DNA of 64,000 nt from Citrobacter sp. Cu233 (GTDB lineage: Bacteria > Pseudomonadota > Gammaproteobacteria > Enterobacterales > Enterobacteriaceae), in assembly GCF_030332225.1 (NCBI RefSeq), contig NZ_JAOWIF010000028.1, positions 868,001 through 932,000 of the forward strand, written 5' to 3'. The position numbers and the translations under genes were made by a program. Below the pieces are notes generated by a model that did not search any database, was not told where the DNA came from, and was given only the letters and a program-made list of their open reading frames with translations. This document shows, piece by piece, positions 20,150 to 30,716 of this stretch (its first letter is position 1; each line of letters begins with the position of its first letter).

Positions 20150-21997
20150 TCAGATTGACAGCTTTTTGACGCGCTTGCCGCCATACAACAGGTTTACGAT
20201 GGCACGTGTACCGACAATCGCGGTAAACATCGACGTCGCCACACCAATACCAGTAGTAATCGCGAACCCTTTAATTGCCCCGGTGCCGACTGCGTACAGG
20301 ATGATGACCTTGATCAGCGTCGTAATGTTCGCATCGAAGATGGAGCTAAATGCACCCGCATAACCTTCATTGATGGCTTGCTGCACCGAACGTCCGTTGC
20401 TCAACTCTTCTTTGATACGTTCGTTGATCAGTACGTTAGCATCGACCGCGACGGCAAGGGTTAAGACGATCCCCGCAATACCCGGCATACTCAACGTCGC
20501 CCCCGGCAACAGTGACATAATGCCGACAATCAATACCAGGTTGGCAATCAGCGCGCTTGTCGCAATCAGACCGAACTTCTTATAGAAGAAGATCATGAAC
20601 AGAATTGAAACCACCAGACCAGCCAGACACGCTTCCAGACCCTGTTTAATGTTCTGCATACCCAGGGTTGGGCCGATTGTCCTTTCTTCAACAATCTGAA
20701 TCGGCGCAATCAATGCACCGGCACGTAGCAGCAGGGAAAGCTGACGCGCTTCGTTCGGGTTGTTGATACCGGTAATACGGAAGCTGTTGCCCAGGCGAGA
20801 CTGGATGTTGGCAATGTTAATCACCTCTTCCTGTTTCACCAGCACGGCACGACCGTTGGCATCTTTCTTACCGCTGTCTTTGTACTCCACGAACAGGGTC
20901 GCCATCGGTTTACCGATGTTGTCCTTGGTGAAGTTAGACATGATGTTACCACCTGCACTATCCAGCGAGATGTTAACCTGCGGCTGATTGTATTCGTCCT
21001 GGCTGGAAGTGGAGTCGGTAATATGGTCACCGGTCAGGATCACGCGCTTGTACAGCACTACTGGCTGACCTTCACGAGATTGTTTCACTTCCGAATCACC
21101 CGGAACACGTCCGGATGCCGCAGCAGACTGGTCAACGTTGGTATTTACCAGACGGAATTCCAGCGTCGCGGTTGCGCCCAAAATTTCTTTCGCACGCGCG
21201 GTATCCTGGATACCAGGCAGTTCGACGACGATACGGTCAGCACCCTGACGCTGAACAACAGGTTCAGCAACACCCAGTTGGTTAACACGGTTACGCAGGA
21301 TGTTGATGTTCTGCTGGACCGCGTATTCACGAGCTTCACTCAGGCGCGCATCGGTCATCACCGCACGCAGCGCATTGCTGCCCTGGCTGGAAATCACCAG
21401 ATCCTGGTGACGCTTGCTCAGGTAAGAGATAGCTTCATCACGGGCATTTCCATCACGGAAGGTGATGCTCAGACCGTAGTTATCTTCTTTACGAACGGTG
21501 GTATAAGGAATGCCTTTTTCACGCAGATCGCTGCGCAGGCTATCGATATTTTGTTCCTGCAATTTACCCAGTGCGGTGTCCATATCCACTTCCATCAGGA
21601 AGTGAACGCCGCCACGCAGATCAAGACCGAGTTTCATCGGTTCTGCATGAATGGCTGCCAACCAACGGGGTGTTGCCGGAGCAAGGTTAAGCGCCACGAC
21701 ATATTGATCACCCAGCACGCCCATCAACACTTCACGTGCGCGCAGTTGGGTATCGGTGGAGTCAAAGCGCGCAAGAATAGCGCCCTCTTCCAGAGCCACA
21801 GACTTAGGTGTGATTTTATCTTCTTGTAACGTTTTCTGGACCTGGATCAGCGTTTGCTCACTGGCGGCGGCACCGCGCACGCCAGTGATTTGAACAGCCG
21901 GATCCTCACCATACAGGTTGGGAAGTGCGTAAAGCAGGCCGACGATAATAACGACGACCAGCATAATGTACTTCCACAAAGGATAACGGTTTAACAC
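20150..21997 (-). CDS. secD: Protein translocase accessory subunit SecD
   Basis: At 615 residues this is a complete SecD. It has an N-terminal membrane segment ([20 protein letters not shown]), a large periplasmic P1 domain beginning near [15 protein letters not shown], and five C-terminal membrane segments with the proton-path aspartate in [14 protein letters not shown]. It acts with SecF and YajC at the SecYEG channel. It lies in the operon queA-tgt-yajC-secD-secF. Confidence 0.98.
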   Translation of the reverse strand: MLNRYPLWKYIMLVVVIIVGLLYALPNLYGEDPAVQITGVRGAAASEQTLIQVQKTLQEDKITPKSVALEEGAILARFDSTDTQLRAREVLMGVLGDQYVVALNLAPATPRWLAAIHAEPMKLGLDLRGGVHFLMEVDMDTALGKLQEQNIDSLRSDLREKGIPYTTVRKEDNYGLSITFRDGNARDEAISYLSKRHQDLVISSQGSNALRAVMTDARLSEAREYAVQQNINILRNRVNQLGVAEPVVQRQGADRIVVELPGIQDTARAKEILGATATLEFRLVNTNVDQSAAASGRVPGDSEVKQSREGQPVVLYKRVILTGDHITDSTSSQDEYNQPQVNISLDSAGGNIMSNFTKDNIGKPMATLFVEYKDSGKKDANGRAVLVKQEEVINIANIQSRLGNSFRITGINNPNEARQLSLLLRAGALIAPIQIVEERTIGPTLGMQNIKQGLEACLAGLVVSILFMIFFYKKFGLIATSALIANLVLIVGIMSLLPGATLSMPGIAGIVLTLAVAVDANVLINERIKEELSNGRSVQQAINEGYAGAFSSIFDANITTLIKVIILYAVGTGAIKGFAITTGIGVATSMFTAIVGTRAIVNLLYGGKRVKKLSI

Positions 21998-22024
21998 GGC
22001 AGTTCCCTTTGGGAAAACAATAAA

Positions 22025-22357
22025 TTACAGCGCCTTCATCGTGCCTTTCGGCAGAACGGCAGCTACGAAATCACGTTTGATAACCACTTCAGTGGTGTCG
22101 TTCAGCGCGATAGCGATGTAGCCAGTTTCTGCTACTTTGGTCACGCGACCTACCAGGCCACCGTTAGTCAGCACTTCATCACCCTTGGCAATGGAGTTCA
22201 TCAGGTTTTTATGTTCTTTGGTACGCTTTTGCTGTGGGCGCAGAATCATGAAGTAGAAAATCAGACCAAACACCACCAGCATCAGAATCAGAGACATCGG
22301 GCTGCCCTGCGCCGGAGCACCTGTTGCCGCTACCGCATCAGAAATAAAAAAGCTCAT
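22025..22357 (-). CDS. yajC: Sec translocon accessory protein YajC
   Basis: This 110-residue single-span inner-membrane protein copurifies with SecDF and, in E. coli, with AcrB. One membrane segment is visible (SLILMLVVFGLIFYFMILRPQQKR, residues about 20-42) followed by a cytosolic SH3-like tail with KGDEVLTNGGLVGRV. It is between tgt and secD. Confidence 0.97.
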   Translation of the reverse strand: MSFFISDAVAATGAPAQGSPMSLILMLVVFGLIFYFMILRPQQKRTKEHKNLMNSIAKGDEVLTNGGLVGRVTKVAETGYIAIALNDTTEVVIKRDFVAAVLPKGTMKAL

Positions 22358-22379
22358 TCAAATTCCCTCATTATTAAAA

Positions 22380-23540
<1,161 letters not shown>

Positions 23541-23582
23541 TTAAACTTTCCCCATGGATTCACTCCACGGAGTAAAAATATT

Positions 23583-23700
23583 TTAACCCACTGGCGAAGG
23601 CGCAATCGGCGCAGCCAGTTTGGGGGCGACCAGCGCACAACCACCGGAGCGTACATGCAGTACGTGAGGATGGCGAGCACTGCCCGCCATCAAAATGGCA
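23583..23700. repeat. Possible boxC-like intergenic repeat between queA and tgt
   Basis: The 208-base queA-tgt gap holds GGAGCGTACATGCAGTACGT (CGTAC..GTACG palindrome) followed by GAGGATGGCGAGCACTGCCC, a GC-rich form that resembles the boxC repeats of enterobacteria from memory. The upstream part (CGCAATCGGCGCAGCCAG) may belong to it. I could not compare copies, so the identity is tentative. Confidence 0.4.
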
Positions 23701-23715
23701 AGTGAGATAGCCTTC

Positions 23716-24780
23716 TCACGGTCGCTCAGAAATAGCCTGCGGATTGTACGTGATAAACATGGCATCCCCGTAACTAAAAAAGCGATATTCCGCTTTTACC
23801 GCTTCATGATAGGCGTGCATGGTGTTTTTGTAGCCAGCAAAGGCGGAAACCAGCATGATCAGCGTCGATTCCGGCAGATGGAAGTTGGTCACCAACGCGT
23901 CTATCACTTTGTATTGATAGCCGGGATAGATGAAGATCTGCGTATCGCCGAAGAACGGTTCAATAAGGTCGTTTTTGGCTGCTTGCGCTGCGCTTTCCAG
24001 CGAACGAACTGACGTCGTCCCTACCGCAATAACGCGATTGCCGCGCGCTTTCGCCGCCAGCACTGCATCAACGACATCCTGCGGCACTTCGGCATATTCG
24101 GAGTGCATGATGTGATCTTCAATGGTGTCTACACGCACCGGCTGGAACGTCCCCGCCCCAACGTGCAGCGTCACGAACGCCATCTCAATGCCTTTATCAC
24201 GCAGTTTTGCCAACAGCGGATCGTCAAAGTGCAGGCCCGCGGTCGGCGCGGCGACGGCGCCCGGTTTTTCGCTATACACGGTCTGGTACAGTTCGCGATC
24301 GGCATCTTCATCCGGGCGATCGATATACGGCGGCAGCGGCATATGGCCGATGGCGTTGAGGATATCCAGCACGCTGCGTTCGTCGTTAAACTCAACTTCA
24401 AACAGCGCGTCATGACGAGCAACCATCGTCGCTTTAATACTTTCGTCGTCACCCAGCAGCAGTTCAGCGCCAGGTTTCGGCGCTTTCGAGGCGCGAATAT
24501 GCGCCAGAATACGTTTGTCATCCAGCATACGCTCGACCAGCACTTCAATCTTGCCGCCGCTAGCTTTACGGCCAAACAGACGTGCCGGGATCACGCGGGT
24601 GTTATTAAAGACCAGCAGATCTCCAGGGTTGAGCTTATCGAGCAAATCGGTGAAAGTACCGTGCGTCAGCGCGCCCGTCGGCCCATCCAGTGACAGCAAG
24701 CGGCAACTGCTGCGCTCAGCCTGCGGATAATGAGCAATCAGGGAATCGGGTAATTCAAAGGTGAAATCGGTAACGCGCAT
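23716..24780 (-). CDS. queA: S-adenosylmethionine:tRNA ribosyltransferase-isomerase
   Basis: At 354 residues, QueA moves the ribosyl moiety of S-adenosylmethionine to preQ1-tRNA, giving epoxyqueuosine. The start [20 protein letters not shown] and the motifs [25 protein letters not shown] and [13 protein letters not shown] are family hallmarks. It is the first gene of the queA-tgt-yajC-secDF operon and is divergent from acpH across a 90-base gap. Confidence 0.98.
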   Translation of the reverse strand: MRVTDFTFELPDSLIAHYPQAERSSCRLLSLDGPTGALTHGTFTDLLDKLNPGDLLVFNNTRVIPARLFGRKASGGKIEVLVERMLDDKRILAHIRASKAPKPGAELLLGDDESIKATMVARHDALFEVEFNDERSVLDILNAIGHMPLPPYIDRPDEDADRELYQTVYSEKPGAVAAPTAGLHFDDPLLAKLRDKGIEMAFVTLHVGAGTFQPVRVDTIEDHIMHSEYAEVPQDVVDAVLAAKARGNRVIAVGTTSVRSLESAAQAAKNDLIEPFFGDTQIFIYPGYQYKVIDALVTNFHLPESTLIMLVSAFAGYKNTMHAYHEAVKAEYRFFSYGDAMFITYNPQAISERP

Positions 24781-24870
24781 GACACTGACTCAGACTAAAA
24801 TAAGAGGCGGGTAGTCTAGTGCCGGGGCGTCCTCCCTGCAACCTTTACCCCTCTGGATAAACGTTTAACT

Positions 24871-25452
24871 ATGAATTTTCTTGCACACCTGCACTTAGCA
24901 CATTTAGCAGACAGCTCGCTTTCCGGCAATCTGCTGGCGGATTTTGTCCGGGGTAATCCGGAAACGCACTACTCGCCTGACGTGGTGGAAGGCATTTTTA
25001 TGCATCGTCGAATCGACGTCATGACCGATAACCTGCCACAAGTCCTTGAAGCCAGAGCGTGGTTTCGTAGCGAAACGCGTCGCGTCGCACCGATTACGCT
25101 GGACGTCATGTGGGATCACTTCCTGTCCCGACACTGGTCAGAAATCTCTCCCGATTTCCCGCTGACGGATTTTGTTCGCTACGCGCACACCCAGGTTGCC
25201 ACTATTCTGCCAGAATCACCGCCGCGCTTTATTAATCTGAACAATTATATGTGGTCAGAGAAATGGCTTGAGCGCTATCGCGACATGGATTTTATCCAGA
25301 ACGTACTCAACGGGATGGCCAGTCGTCGTCCACGTCTCGATGCCCTGCGCGATTCATGGTACGACCTGGATACCCATTACGATGCGTTAGAAGAACGTTT
25401 CTGGCAGTTTTACCCGCAGATGATGGAACAGGCACGCCGTAAAACGCTTTGA
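24871..25452 (+). CDS. acpH: Acyl carrier protein phosphodiesterase
   Basis: This 193-residue metal-dependent hydrolase removes the 4'-phosphopantetheine group from holo-acyl carrier protein. It begins [20 protein letters not shown] with a histidine-rich entry and contains [12 protein letters not shown] and [12 protein letters not shown], in keeping with a relaxed HD-type fold. Length equals E. coli AcpH. A REP unit follows it. Confidence 0.96.
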   Translation: MNFLAHLHLAHLADSSLSGNLLADFVRGNPETHYSPDVVEGIFMHRRIDVMTDNLPQVLEARAWFRSETRRVAPITLDVMWDHFLSRHWSEISPDFPLTDFVRYAHTQVATILPESPPRFINLNNYMWSEKWLERYRDMDFIQNVLNGMASRRPRLDALRDSWYDLDTHYDALEERFWQFYPQMMEQARRKTL

Positions 25453-25471
25453 TTGCAGCATGTGTTGTAGG

Positions 25472-25499
25472 GCCGGATAAGGCGAGGCCACTATCCGGC
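25472..25499. repeat. REP-type palindrome
   Basis: GCCGGATAAGGC and the facing CTATCCGGC form a REP unit between acpH and the peroxiredoxin gene. Confidence 0.7.
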
Positions 25500-25620
25500 G
25501 AACATTGATAGTCAAAACCTGTCTCATTGATTGCCAGCGCCTCTTTGTCTTATTCCCAAACACTCTCTATACTGGCCCGCGTTGCGTTCCAAAACCCCTT
25601 AACTTTGCAGGAGAATTTAT

Positions 25621-26223
25621 ATGGTACTGGTAACTCGTCAGGCTCCGGATTTCACAGCAGCTGCGGTACTGGGTAGCGGTGAGATTGTTGAAAACTTCAA
25701 CTTCAAACAGCATACCAACGGTAAAACCACCGTTCTGTTCTTCTGGCCAATGGACTTCACCTTCGTTTGCCCGTCTGAACTGATCGCATTCGACAAGCGT
25801 TACGAAGAATTCCAGAAACGTGGCGTTGAAGTGGTTGGCGTTTCTTTTGACTCTGAATTTGTCCACAACGCATGGCGTAACACCCCTGTCGACAAAGGCG
25901 GCATCGGTGCAGTGAAATACGCAATGGTTGCTGACATCAAACGCGAAATCCAGAAAGCCTACGGCATTGAGCACCCGGAAGCGGGCGTTGCTCTGCGTGG
26001 TTCTTTCCTGATCGATGCTAACGGCGTTGTTCGCCATCAGGTTGTTAACGACCTGCCGCTGGGCCGTAACATCGACGAAATGCTGCGCATGGTTGACGCG
26101 CTGCAGTTCCACGAAGAGCACGGTGACGTTTGCCCGGCGCAGTGGGAAAAAGGTAAAGAAGGTATGAACGCATCTCCGGACGGCGTAGCAAAATACCTGA
26201 CCGAAAACGTTTCCAGCCTGTAA
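25621..26223 (+). CDS. tsaA: Typical 2-Cys peroxiredoxin (TsaA/AhpC-like)
   Basis: This 200-residue protein reduces hydrogen peroxide and organic peroxides. The peroxidatic Cys50 is in DFTFVCPSE and the resolving Cys171 in HGDVCPAQW, the arrangement of typical 2-Cys peroxiredoxins of the AhpC/Prx1 class. No AhpF partner gene is nearby, so thioredoxin is a likely reductant. The high use of common codons (for example CTG, GGT, CGT) suggests strong expression. E. coli lacks it at this locus; Salmonella has a tsaA gene beside malZ, which is the reason for the symbol. Confidence 0.88.
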   Translation: MVLVTRQAPDFTAAAVLGSGEIVENFNFKQHTNGKTTVLFFWPMDFTFVCPSELIAFDKRYEEFQKRGVEVVGVSFDSEFVHNAWRNTPVDKGGIGAVKYAMVADIKREIQKAYGIEHPEAGVALRGSFLIDANGVVRHQVVNDLPLGRNIDEMLRMVDALQFHEEHGDVCPAQWEKGKEGMNASPDGVAKYLTENVSSL

Positions 26224-26235
26224 TTGGCATGAATC

Positions 26236-26266
26236 GAAAAAAGGCTCGCATTCGCGAGCCTTTTTT
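26236..26266. terminator. Bidirectional terminator between tsaA and the amidohydrolase gene
   Basis: AAGGCTCGC (26241-26249) pairs with GCGAGCCTT; an A-run lies before and a T-run after, so it can stop transcription from both convergent genes. Confidence 0.9.
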
Positions 26267-26289
26267 ATTTTCTGTCGCCAGAACCTGGA

Positions 26290-28158
26290 TCAGAACGCAA
26301 AGCACGAACATCCCAATGCGCCCCAGAACGCCCGGTCATCTGATACCGGAATCCCTGATTTACGCGCAATATCATGCTGATGACCATGCACACCACAGCT
26401 TCCGCAGCACTGATGCATCTGAACCATCGCCCCAACCTTCGCGGCAGCTGGCGGCGCTGAACGATAATGTCCCGGTACTTTCACAACGGGCGACCAGTCA
26501 GGAACAACCGGAATCGCTGGGGGGGCTAGCGGGGTGAAATGTCCAGCCGCATAAACCACTTTGCCATCGACAATGGTCATCACTGACTCAATGCCTTTGA
26601 TCTCTTCTTCCGGCACACTGAAATAGTCTTTTGACAGTACCACCAGATCTGCCAGTTGATCCTTTTCAATACGCCCTTTCTTACCCTGCTCGCTGGAGAA
26701 CCAGGCGCTACCAGCGGTCCACAGTTCCAGGGCAACATCTCGCGCCAGGCGGTTGTTATCATCGTACATCGCCATACCGCCAACGGTGCGTCCTGATACC
26801 AGCCAGTACAAGGCTGTCCACGGGTTGTAACTTGCCACACGCGTAGCATCGGTACCCAGACCAACCGGTACATCAGCCGCCAGCATTTTTGCGACCGGCG
26901 GCGTATGTTTAACCGCCTCTTTGCCATAGCGATCGATAAAATATTCGCCCTGGAATGCCATACGATGCTGAACGGCAATGCCACCGCCCAGCGCTTTTAC
27001 CCTTTCGATGTTGCGTTCGGTAATCGTTTCGGCGTGATCGAAGAACCAGTGCAGGCCATTGAATGGGATGTCACGGTTCACCTTCTCAAACACGTCGAGC
27101 ATACGGCTGATCGATTCATCATAGGTGGCGTGCAGACGGAACGGCCAGCGATGTTCCACCAGGTGGCGCACCACGCGCTCCAGTTCATCTTCCATGCCTT
27201 CCGGTAAATCCGGGCGCGGCTGCAGGAAATCTTCGAAATCTGCCGCCGAAAATACCAACATTTCCCCCGCCCCGTTAGCACGATAGAAGTCGGTTCCCTG
27301 CCCGGGTTTGAGCATATCCGTCCAGCGCTCAAAATCCTCCAGCTCCTGCTTTGGACGCTGGGTAAACAGGTTATACGCAATACGCACCGTCATCTGCTGG
27401 TTCGCGTGCAGTTGCTCGATGATCTCGTAATCTTCCGGATAGTTCTGGAAGCCGCCGCCGGCATCGATGGCGCTGGTCAACCCGAGGCGGTTCAGCTCAC
27501 GCATAAATTGGCGGGTCGAGTTAACCTGCATCTCCAGCGGGAGTTTTGGCCCTTTCGCCAGCGTCGAATAGAGGATCATGGCATTCGGTTTGGCTATCAA
27601 CATTCCGGTTGGATTACCATTGCCGTCACGCACAATCTCTCCCCCCGCCGGATCCGGTGTGGCTTTGGTGTAGCCAACGGCTTTCAGCGCCGCGCGATTC
27701 AGCAACGCCCGGTCGTAGAGGTGCAAAACAAATACCGGTGTATCCGGTGCAGCATCGTTGAGCTCTTCCAGGGTCGGCATACGGCGTTCGGCAAACTGAA
27801 ACTCGCTCCAGCCGCCGACCACCCGCACCCATTGTGGAGACGGCGTGCGGTCAGCCTGCTCTTTGAGCATACGCAGTGCGTCCGCCAGTGACGGGACCCC
27901 TTCCCAGCGCAGCTCCAGGTTGTAGTTCAACCCACCGCGAATGAGGTGCAGGTGCGAATCATTTAAACCCGGGATCACGGTGTGTCCCTGCAGATCGACA
28001 ATCTGCGTACCATCGGTCGCAAAGCTCATTACCCGATCGTGACTACCCGTTGCGAGGATCTTCCCGTTGGCGATCGCCACCGCCTCTACCTGCGGGCTTT
28101 GCTTTTCGAGAGTATGAATTTTTCCGTGCGTCAGAATCAGTGTGGCAGTTTGAGGCAT
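26290..28158 (-). CDS. Amidohydrolase-3 family metal-dependent hydrolase (YtcJ-like)
   Basis: This 622-residue protein belongs to the amidohydrolase superfamily. The metal-binding HxH is in VIPGLNDSHLHLIRGG (about residue 70), further barrel histidines in RLHATYDES and GLHWFFDHAETIT, and the C-terminal catalytic aspartate in PVGLGTDATRVASYNPW. There is no signal peptide, so it is cytosolic as drawn. Unusual is a C-terminal tail rich in Cys and His (MHQCCGSCGVHGHQHD and ALGCSCFAF). It is the last gene of a three-gene operon with an ABM-domain protein and a YcaC-like hydrolase. Family members hydrolyse exocyclic amides and related bonds; the substrate here is unknown. Confidence 0.85.
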   Translation of the reverse strand: MPQTATLILTHGKIHTLEKQSPQVEAVAIANGKILATGSHDRVMSFATDGTQIVDLQGHTVIPGLNDSHLHLIRGGLNYNLELRWEGVPSLADALRMLKEQADRTPSPQWVRVVGGWSEFQFAERRMPTLEELNDAAPDTPVFVLHLYDRALLNRAALKAVGYTKATPDPAGGEIVRDGNGNPTGMLIAKPNAMILYSTLAKGPKLPLEMQVNSTRQFMRELNRLGLTSAIDAGGGFQNYPEDYEIIEQLHANQQMTVRIAYNLFTQRPKQELEDFERWTDMLKPGQGTDFYRANGAGEMLVFSAADFEDFLQPRPDLPEGMEDELERVVRHLVEHRWPFRLHATYDESISRMLDVFEKVNRDIPFNGLHWFFDHAETITERNIERVKALGGGIAVQHRMAFQGEYFIDRYGKEAVKHTPPVAKMLAADVPVGLGTDATRVASYNPWTALYWLVSGRTVGGMAMYDDNNRLARDVALELWTAGSAWFSSEQGKKGRIEKDQLADLVVLSKDYFSVPEEEIKGIESVMTIVDGKVVYAAGHFTPLAPPAIPVVPDWSPVVKVPGHYRSAPPAAAKVGAMVQMHQCCGSCGVHGHQHDIARKSGIPVSDDRAFWGALGCSCFAF

Positions 28159-28179
28159 AACAATCTCCTGAGAAACCGG

Positions 28180-28725
28180 TCAGGCTTTTTTCAGCCATCC
28201 GGCAAACAGACGGGTTACGATGGGCATCCACAACCAGACCACCAGCGCAACCACACAGGCATCATTAATCAGATGCAGGAGTAACGAGCCTTTCATTGAA
28301 GGCAGCAGAAAACCGGTCAGCCACGGCACCAGGTTGGTACTGGGGAAAATCACCAGCAGCGTTATCAAAAACTGCTTCCAGCGTTTGGGCTGGCGTACAT
28401 GGGGGGCTGGCGGCGTAAACCAGAAGGCCGCTTCGGTGCGCACTTCTGTTTTATCGCCTTCGGCCAGCAGCGGTGCAATTTCCTCAACCAGCTCCCGACG
28501 TGTATCGGATTGAGTCCAGTTATACAGATGCTCAAGGCTGTCGAAACGGATAATGATGTTCCACAGGTTTTGTCCATCTGTGGGTCGAATGACATTCGCC
28601 CCAAGATGCCCGGGAAACTCGGCGGCCAGCGGCATGATCTTCCCCAGCCACTGCTCATAACGCTGCGCCTGTTCAGGCTGCAGGGTGTGAGTAATTACCA
28701 ACGTCACATGTTTGTTCTGCGCCAT
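28180..28725 (-). CDS. ABM-domain protein with C-terminal membrane segments
   Basis: This 181-residue protein has an N-terminal antibiotic-biosynthesis-monooxygenase (ABM, ferredoxin-like) domain, residues about 5-100: VTLVITHTLQPEQAQRYEQW, then EFPGHLGANVIRP and IIRFDSLEHLYNW. From about residue 118 two hydrophobic segments follow (FLITLLVIFPSTNLVPWLTG and LLHLINDACVVALVVWLWMP), so it is probably anchored in the inner membrane. ABM domains of this type bind or oxidise small aromatic or quinone compounds. It lies 21 bases before the amidohydrolase gene. Confidence 0.8.
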   Translation of the reverse strand: MAQNKHVTLVITHTLQPEQAQRYEQWLGKIMPLAAEFPGHLGANVIRPTDGQNLWNIIIRFDSLEHLYNWTQSDTRRELVEEIAPLLAEGDKTEVRTEAAFWFTPPAPHVRQPKRWKQFLITLLVIFPSTNLVPWLTGFLLPSMKGSLLLHLINDACVVALVVWLWMPIVTRLFAGWLKKA

Positions 28726-28773
28726 GAAGGGTTCCTTGATGAAGGGAAACAGGCCCGCTTAGGCCACGGAAGC

Positions 28774-28899
28774 AATACACAAAATCATTCATGGTGCATC
28801 GAGGGGCAAGGTTGTGTATCCCCGGGAGCTTACATAAGTAAGTGACCGGGGTACGCAAACGAAGCCAACAAAGAGGCAACATGAAGGATGACGTGTATT
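28774..28899. repeat. Full-length ERIC element
   Basis: This 126-bp element contains the ERIC core GGGAGCTTACATAAGTAAGT followed by GACCGGGGT. Its ends, AATACAC...ATCATTCATG and CATGAAGGATGACGTGTATT, are inverted relative to each other over 20 bases with few mismatches, the expected ERIC terminal structure. It sits in the gap between the YcaC-like and ABM genes and touches the former's stop codon. Confidence 0.93.
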
Positions 28900-29540
28900 T
28901 AGGCTTTGCGCTCAGGCGCGCCATGCACCATGGTATACGCGTAATCCACACCCATACCGTAAGCACCGCTGTGTTCACGCACTAAATCCATGACGGCGTC
29001 GTAGGTTTCTTTACGTGACCAGTCACGCTGATACTCCAACAAAACCTGCTGCCAGGTGACCGGCACGGCACCCGCCTGCACCATACGGTCAATAGAACGT
29101 TCATGGGCATCCACAGAAGTACCGCCAGAAGTGTCGGTCACCACATACACTTCATAACCTTCTTCCAGCGCCATTAACGCCGGGAAGGTCAGACAAACTT
29201 CCGTCCATAACGCAGAGATAATCAGTTTTTTACGCCCGGTCGCTTTCACCGCTTTCACAAACGCGGCATCTTCCCAGGAGTTCATCGACGTGCGTTCAAT
29301 GGGCTTCACATCAGGATGCACGGCTAATAATTCCGGCCAGATATAACCACTAAAGCTTTTGGTTTCAACTGATGTATAAATGACGGGGACATTAAATATT
29401 TTCCCGGCTTTAGCTAATGCGACGGTATTATTTTTCAGCGTCTGGCGGTCAATATTCGCCACGCCAAATGACATTTGTGGCTGATGATCAATAAAAATAA
29501 GCGTTGAGTTTTGTGGGTCAATCAGTTCCCGGATAGACAT
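28899..29540 (-). CDS. YcaC-like isochorismatase-fold hydrolase
   Basis: This 213-residue cysteine hydrolase of the isochorismatase/nicotinamidase fold resembles E. coli YcaC (208 residues). The catalytic aspartate is in STLIFIDHQPQMSFG (about residue 18), the lysine region in NVPVIYTSVETKSFSG to VKAVKATGRKKLIIS, and the nucleophile cysteine in ALWTEVCLTFPALMALEEG. The substrate is unknown. It is first in the operon and reads away from a LysR regulator. The ERIC element after it may affect distal expression. Confidence 0.85.
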   Translation of the reverse strand: MSIRELIDPQNSTLIFIDHQPQMSFGVANIDRQTLKNNTVALAKAGKIFNVPVIYTSVETKSFSGYIWPELLAVHPDVKPIERTSMNSWEDAAFVKAVKATGRKKLIISALWTEVCLTFPALMALEEGYEVYVVTDTSGGTSVDAHERSIDRMVQAGAVPVTWQQVLLEYQRDWSRKETYDAVMDLVREHSGAYGMGVDYAYTMVHGAPERKA

Positions 29541-29723
29541 AGCACACCTTCTTAATCAATGAGTTAAAAGGTAACAGCCTGTAACTGCCGTCAGTAGCAG
29601 GATCCTGAATCAGAAAGCTTGTTGAGTATAGCGGGAAATTTCTAACGAGTTATTAAAGAAAACTTACCATCCCGTGAAACTATTAATTCTGTATTGCGAT
29701 ATATCCTAAACAACATCAAAAAA

Positions 29724-29738
29724 ATGAGCATGACTCAT
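29724..29738. promoter_or_regulatory. Short dyad in LysR/hydrolase divergent promoter
   Basis: ATGAGCATGACTCAT has inverted arms ATGAG/CTCAT and lies in the AT-rich 273-base gap between the divergent LysR and hydrolase genes. It is a candidate LysR-type binding site only by position. Confidence 0.3.
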
Positions 29739-29813
29739 CTAATTTATTCACTGGTATTGTTTTTCTCATTTCGGTACAACAGAGGGGTTTAATTATCAGG
29801 ATATTTTCTGCTT

Positions 29814-30716
29814 ATGCGCCTCAATCTGGATGTTCTGCTGATCCTCGATGCACTCGACAAGCACGGCTCTTTTGCCGCAGCGGCCGAATCGCTATTTAAA
29901 ACACCTGCAGCACTCAGCTATATGATTCAGAAGCTGGAAAGCGATCTGAACATTGAATTGCTTGACCGTTCCGGACACCGGGCAAAATTCACCGACACCG
30001 GACGGATGATGCTGGAAAAGGGGCGTCTACTGTTGAATGCGGCAAAAGATCTCGAAAAGCAAGCAATACAGCTAAGTTCCGGCTGGGAAAAGGAGCTGGC
30101 AATAGCGCTCGATGACTCCTTCCCCTTTGCCACATTGCTACCCATTATTGATGAATTTCATGCGCTTAATAAACAAACCCGTCTCAACTTTACCCACCAT
30201 ACGCTGGCGGGTTCATGGGAGGAACTGACCCACAACGGGGCAGATATTATCCTCGGCGCAATTAATGAACCGCCCACATCCGCCGCCTGGTCCTACAAAA
30301 TGCTCGGCACGCTGGACAATGTCTTTGTCGTCGCCCCAGGACACCCGCTGGCGAGCGCGCCTGATGACCTGACGAATGAGCAATTGTGCCTGCACCGGGC
30401 AATTGTTATCAGCGACAGCGCTCGCTTTTGCCATCCGTTACAGACCAACCTGATGGATGAACAGGCGCAAATTCGCGTCGATGATTTCCACAGTAAGGTG
30501 ATGCTGTTGCGGGCGGGAATGGGCTGCGGATTTCTCCCCCGCCACATTGCCAGCCCATGGCTTGCAACGGGCGAGTTGGTAGAAAAAACGGTTATCTCAT
30601 TTCGCCAAAAAGACGTCGCCTATATGGCATGGCGCAATAGTAGCGAAGGACTGGCGCAGCGCTGGTGGCGAGAAACGCTGCTGGCCAGTGAGGAAATTAC
30701 GCTTTTGTATCAATGA
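29814..30716 (+). CDS. LysR-family transcriptional regulator
   Basis: This 300-residue regulator has an N-terminal winged helix-turn-helix ([38 protein letters not shown] in outline, residues about 4-40) and a C-terminal periplasmic-binding-type effector domain. It is divergent from the YcaC-like/ABM/amidohydrolase operon and so is its likely regulator. Its last seven bases overlap the 3' end of the convergent malZ remnant. I do not recognise a specific named homologue. Confidence 0.87.
   Translation: MRLNLDVLLILDALDKHGSFAAAAESLFKTPAALSYMIQKLESDLNIELLDRSGHRAKFTDTGRMMLEKGRLLLNAAKDLEKQAIQLSSGWEKELAIALDDSFPFATLLPIIDEFHALNKQTRLNFTHHTLAGSWEELTHNGADIILGAINEPPTSAAWSYKMLGTLDNVFVVAPGHPLASAPDDLTNEQLCLHRAIVISDSARFCHPLQTNLMDEQAQIRVDDFHSKVMLLRAGMGCGFLPRHIASPWLATGELVEKTVISFRQKDVAYMAWRNSSEGLAQRWWRETLLASEEITLLYQ

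Noticed and set aside
21023-21829. A 268-codon plus-strand frame opposite secD
   Set aside because: It lies fully within conserved secD and shows no known motif.
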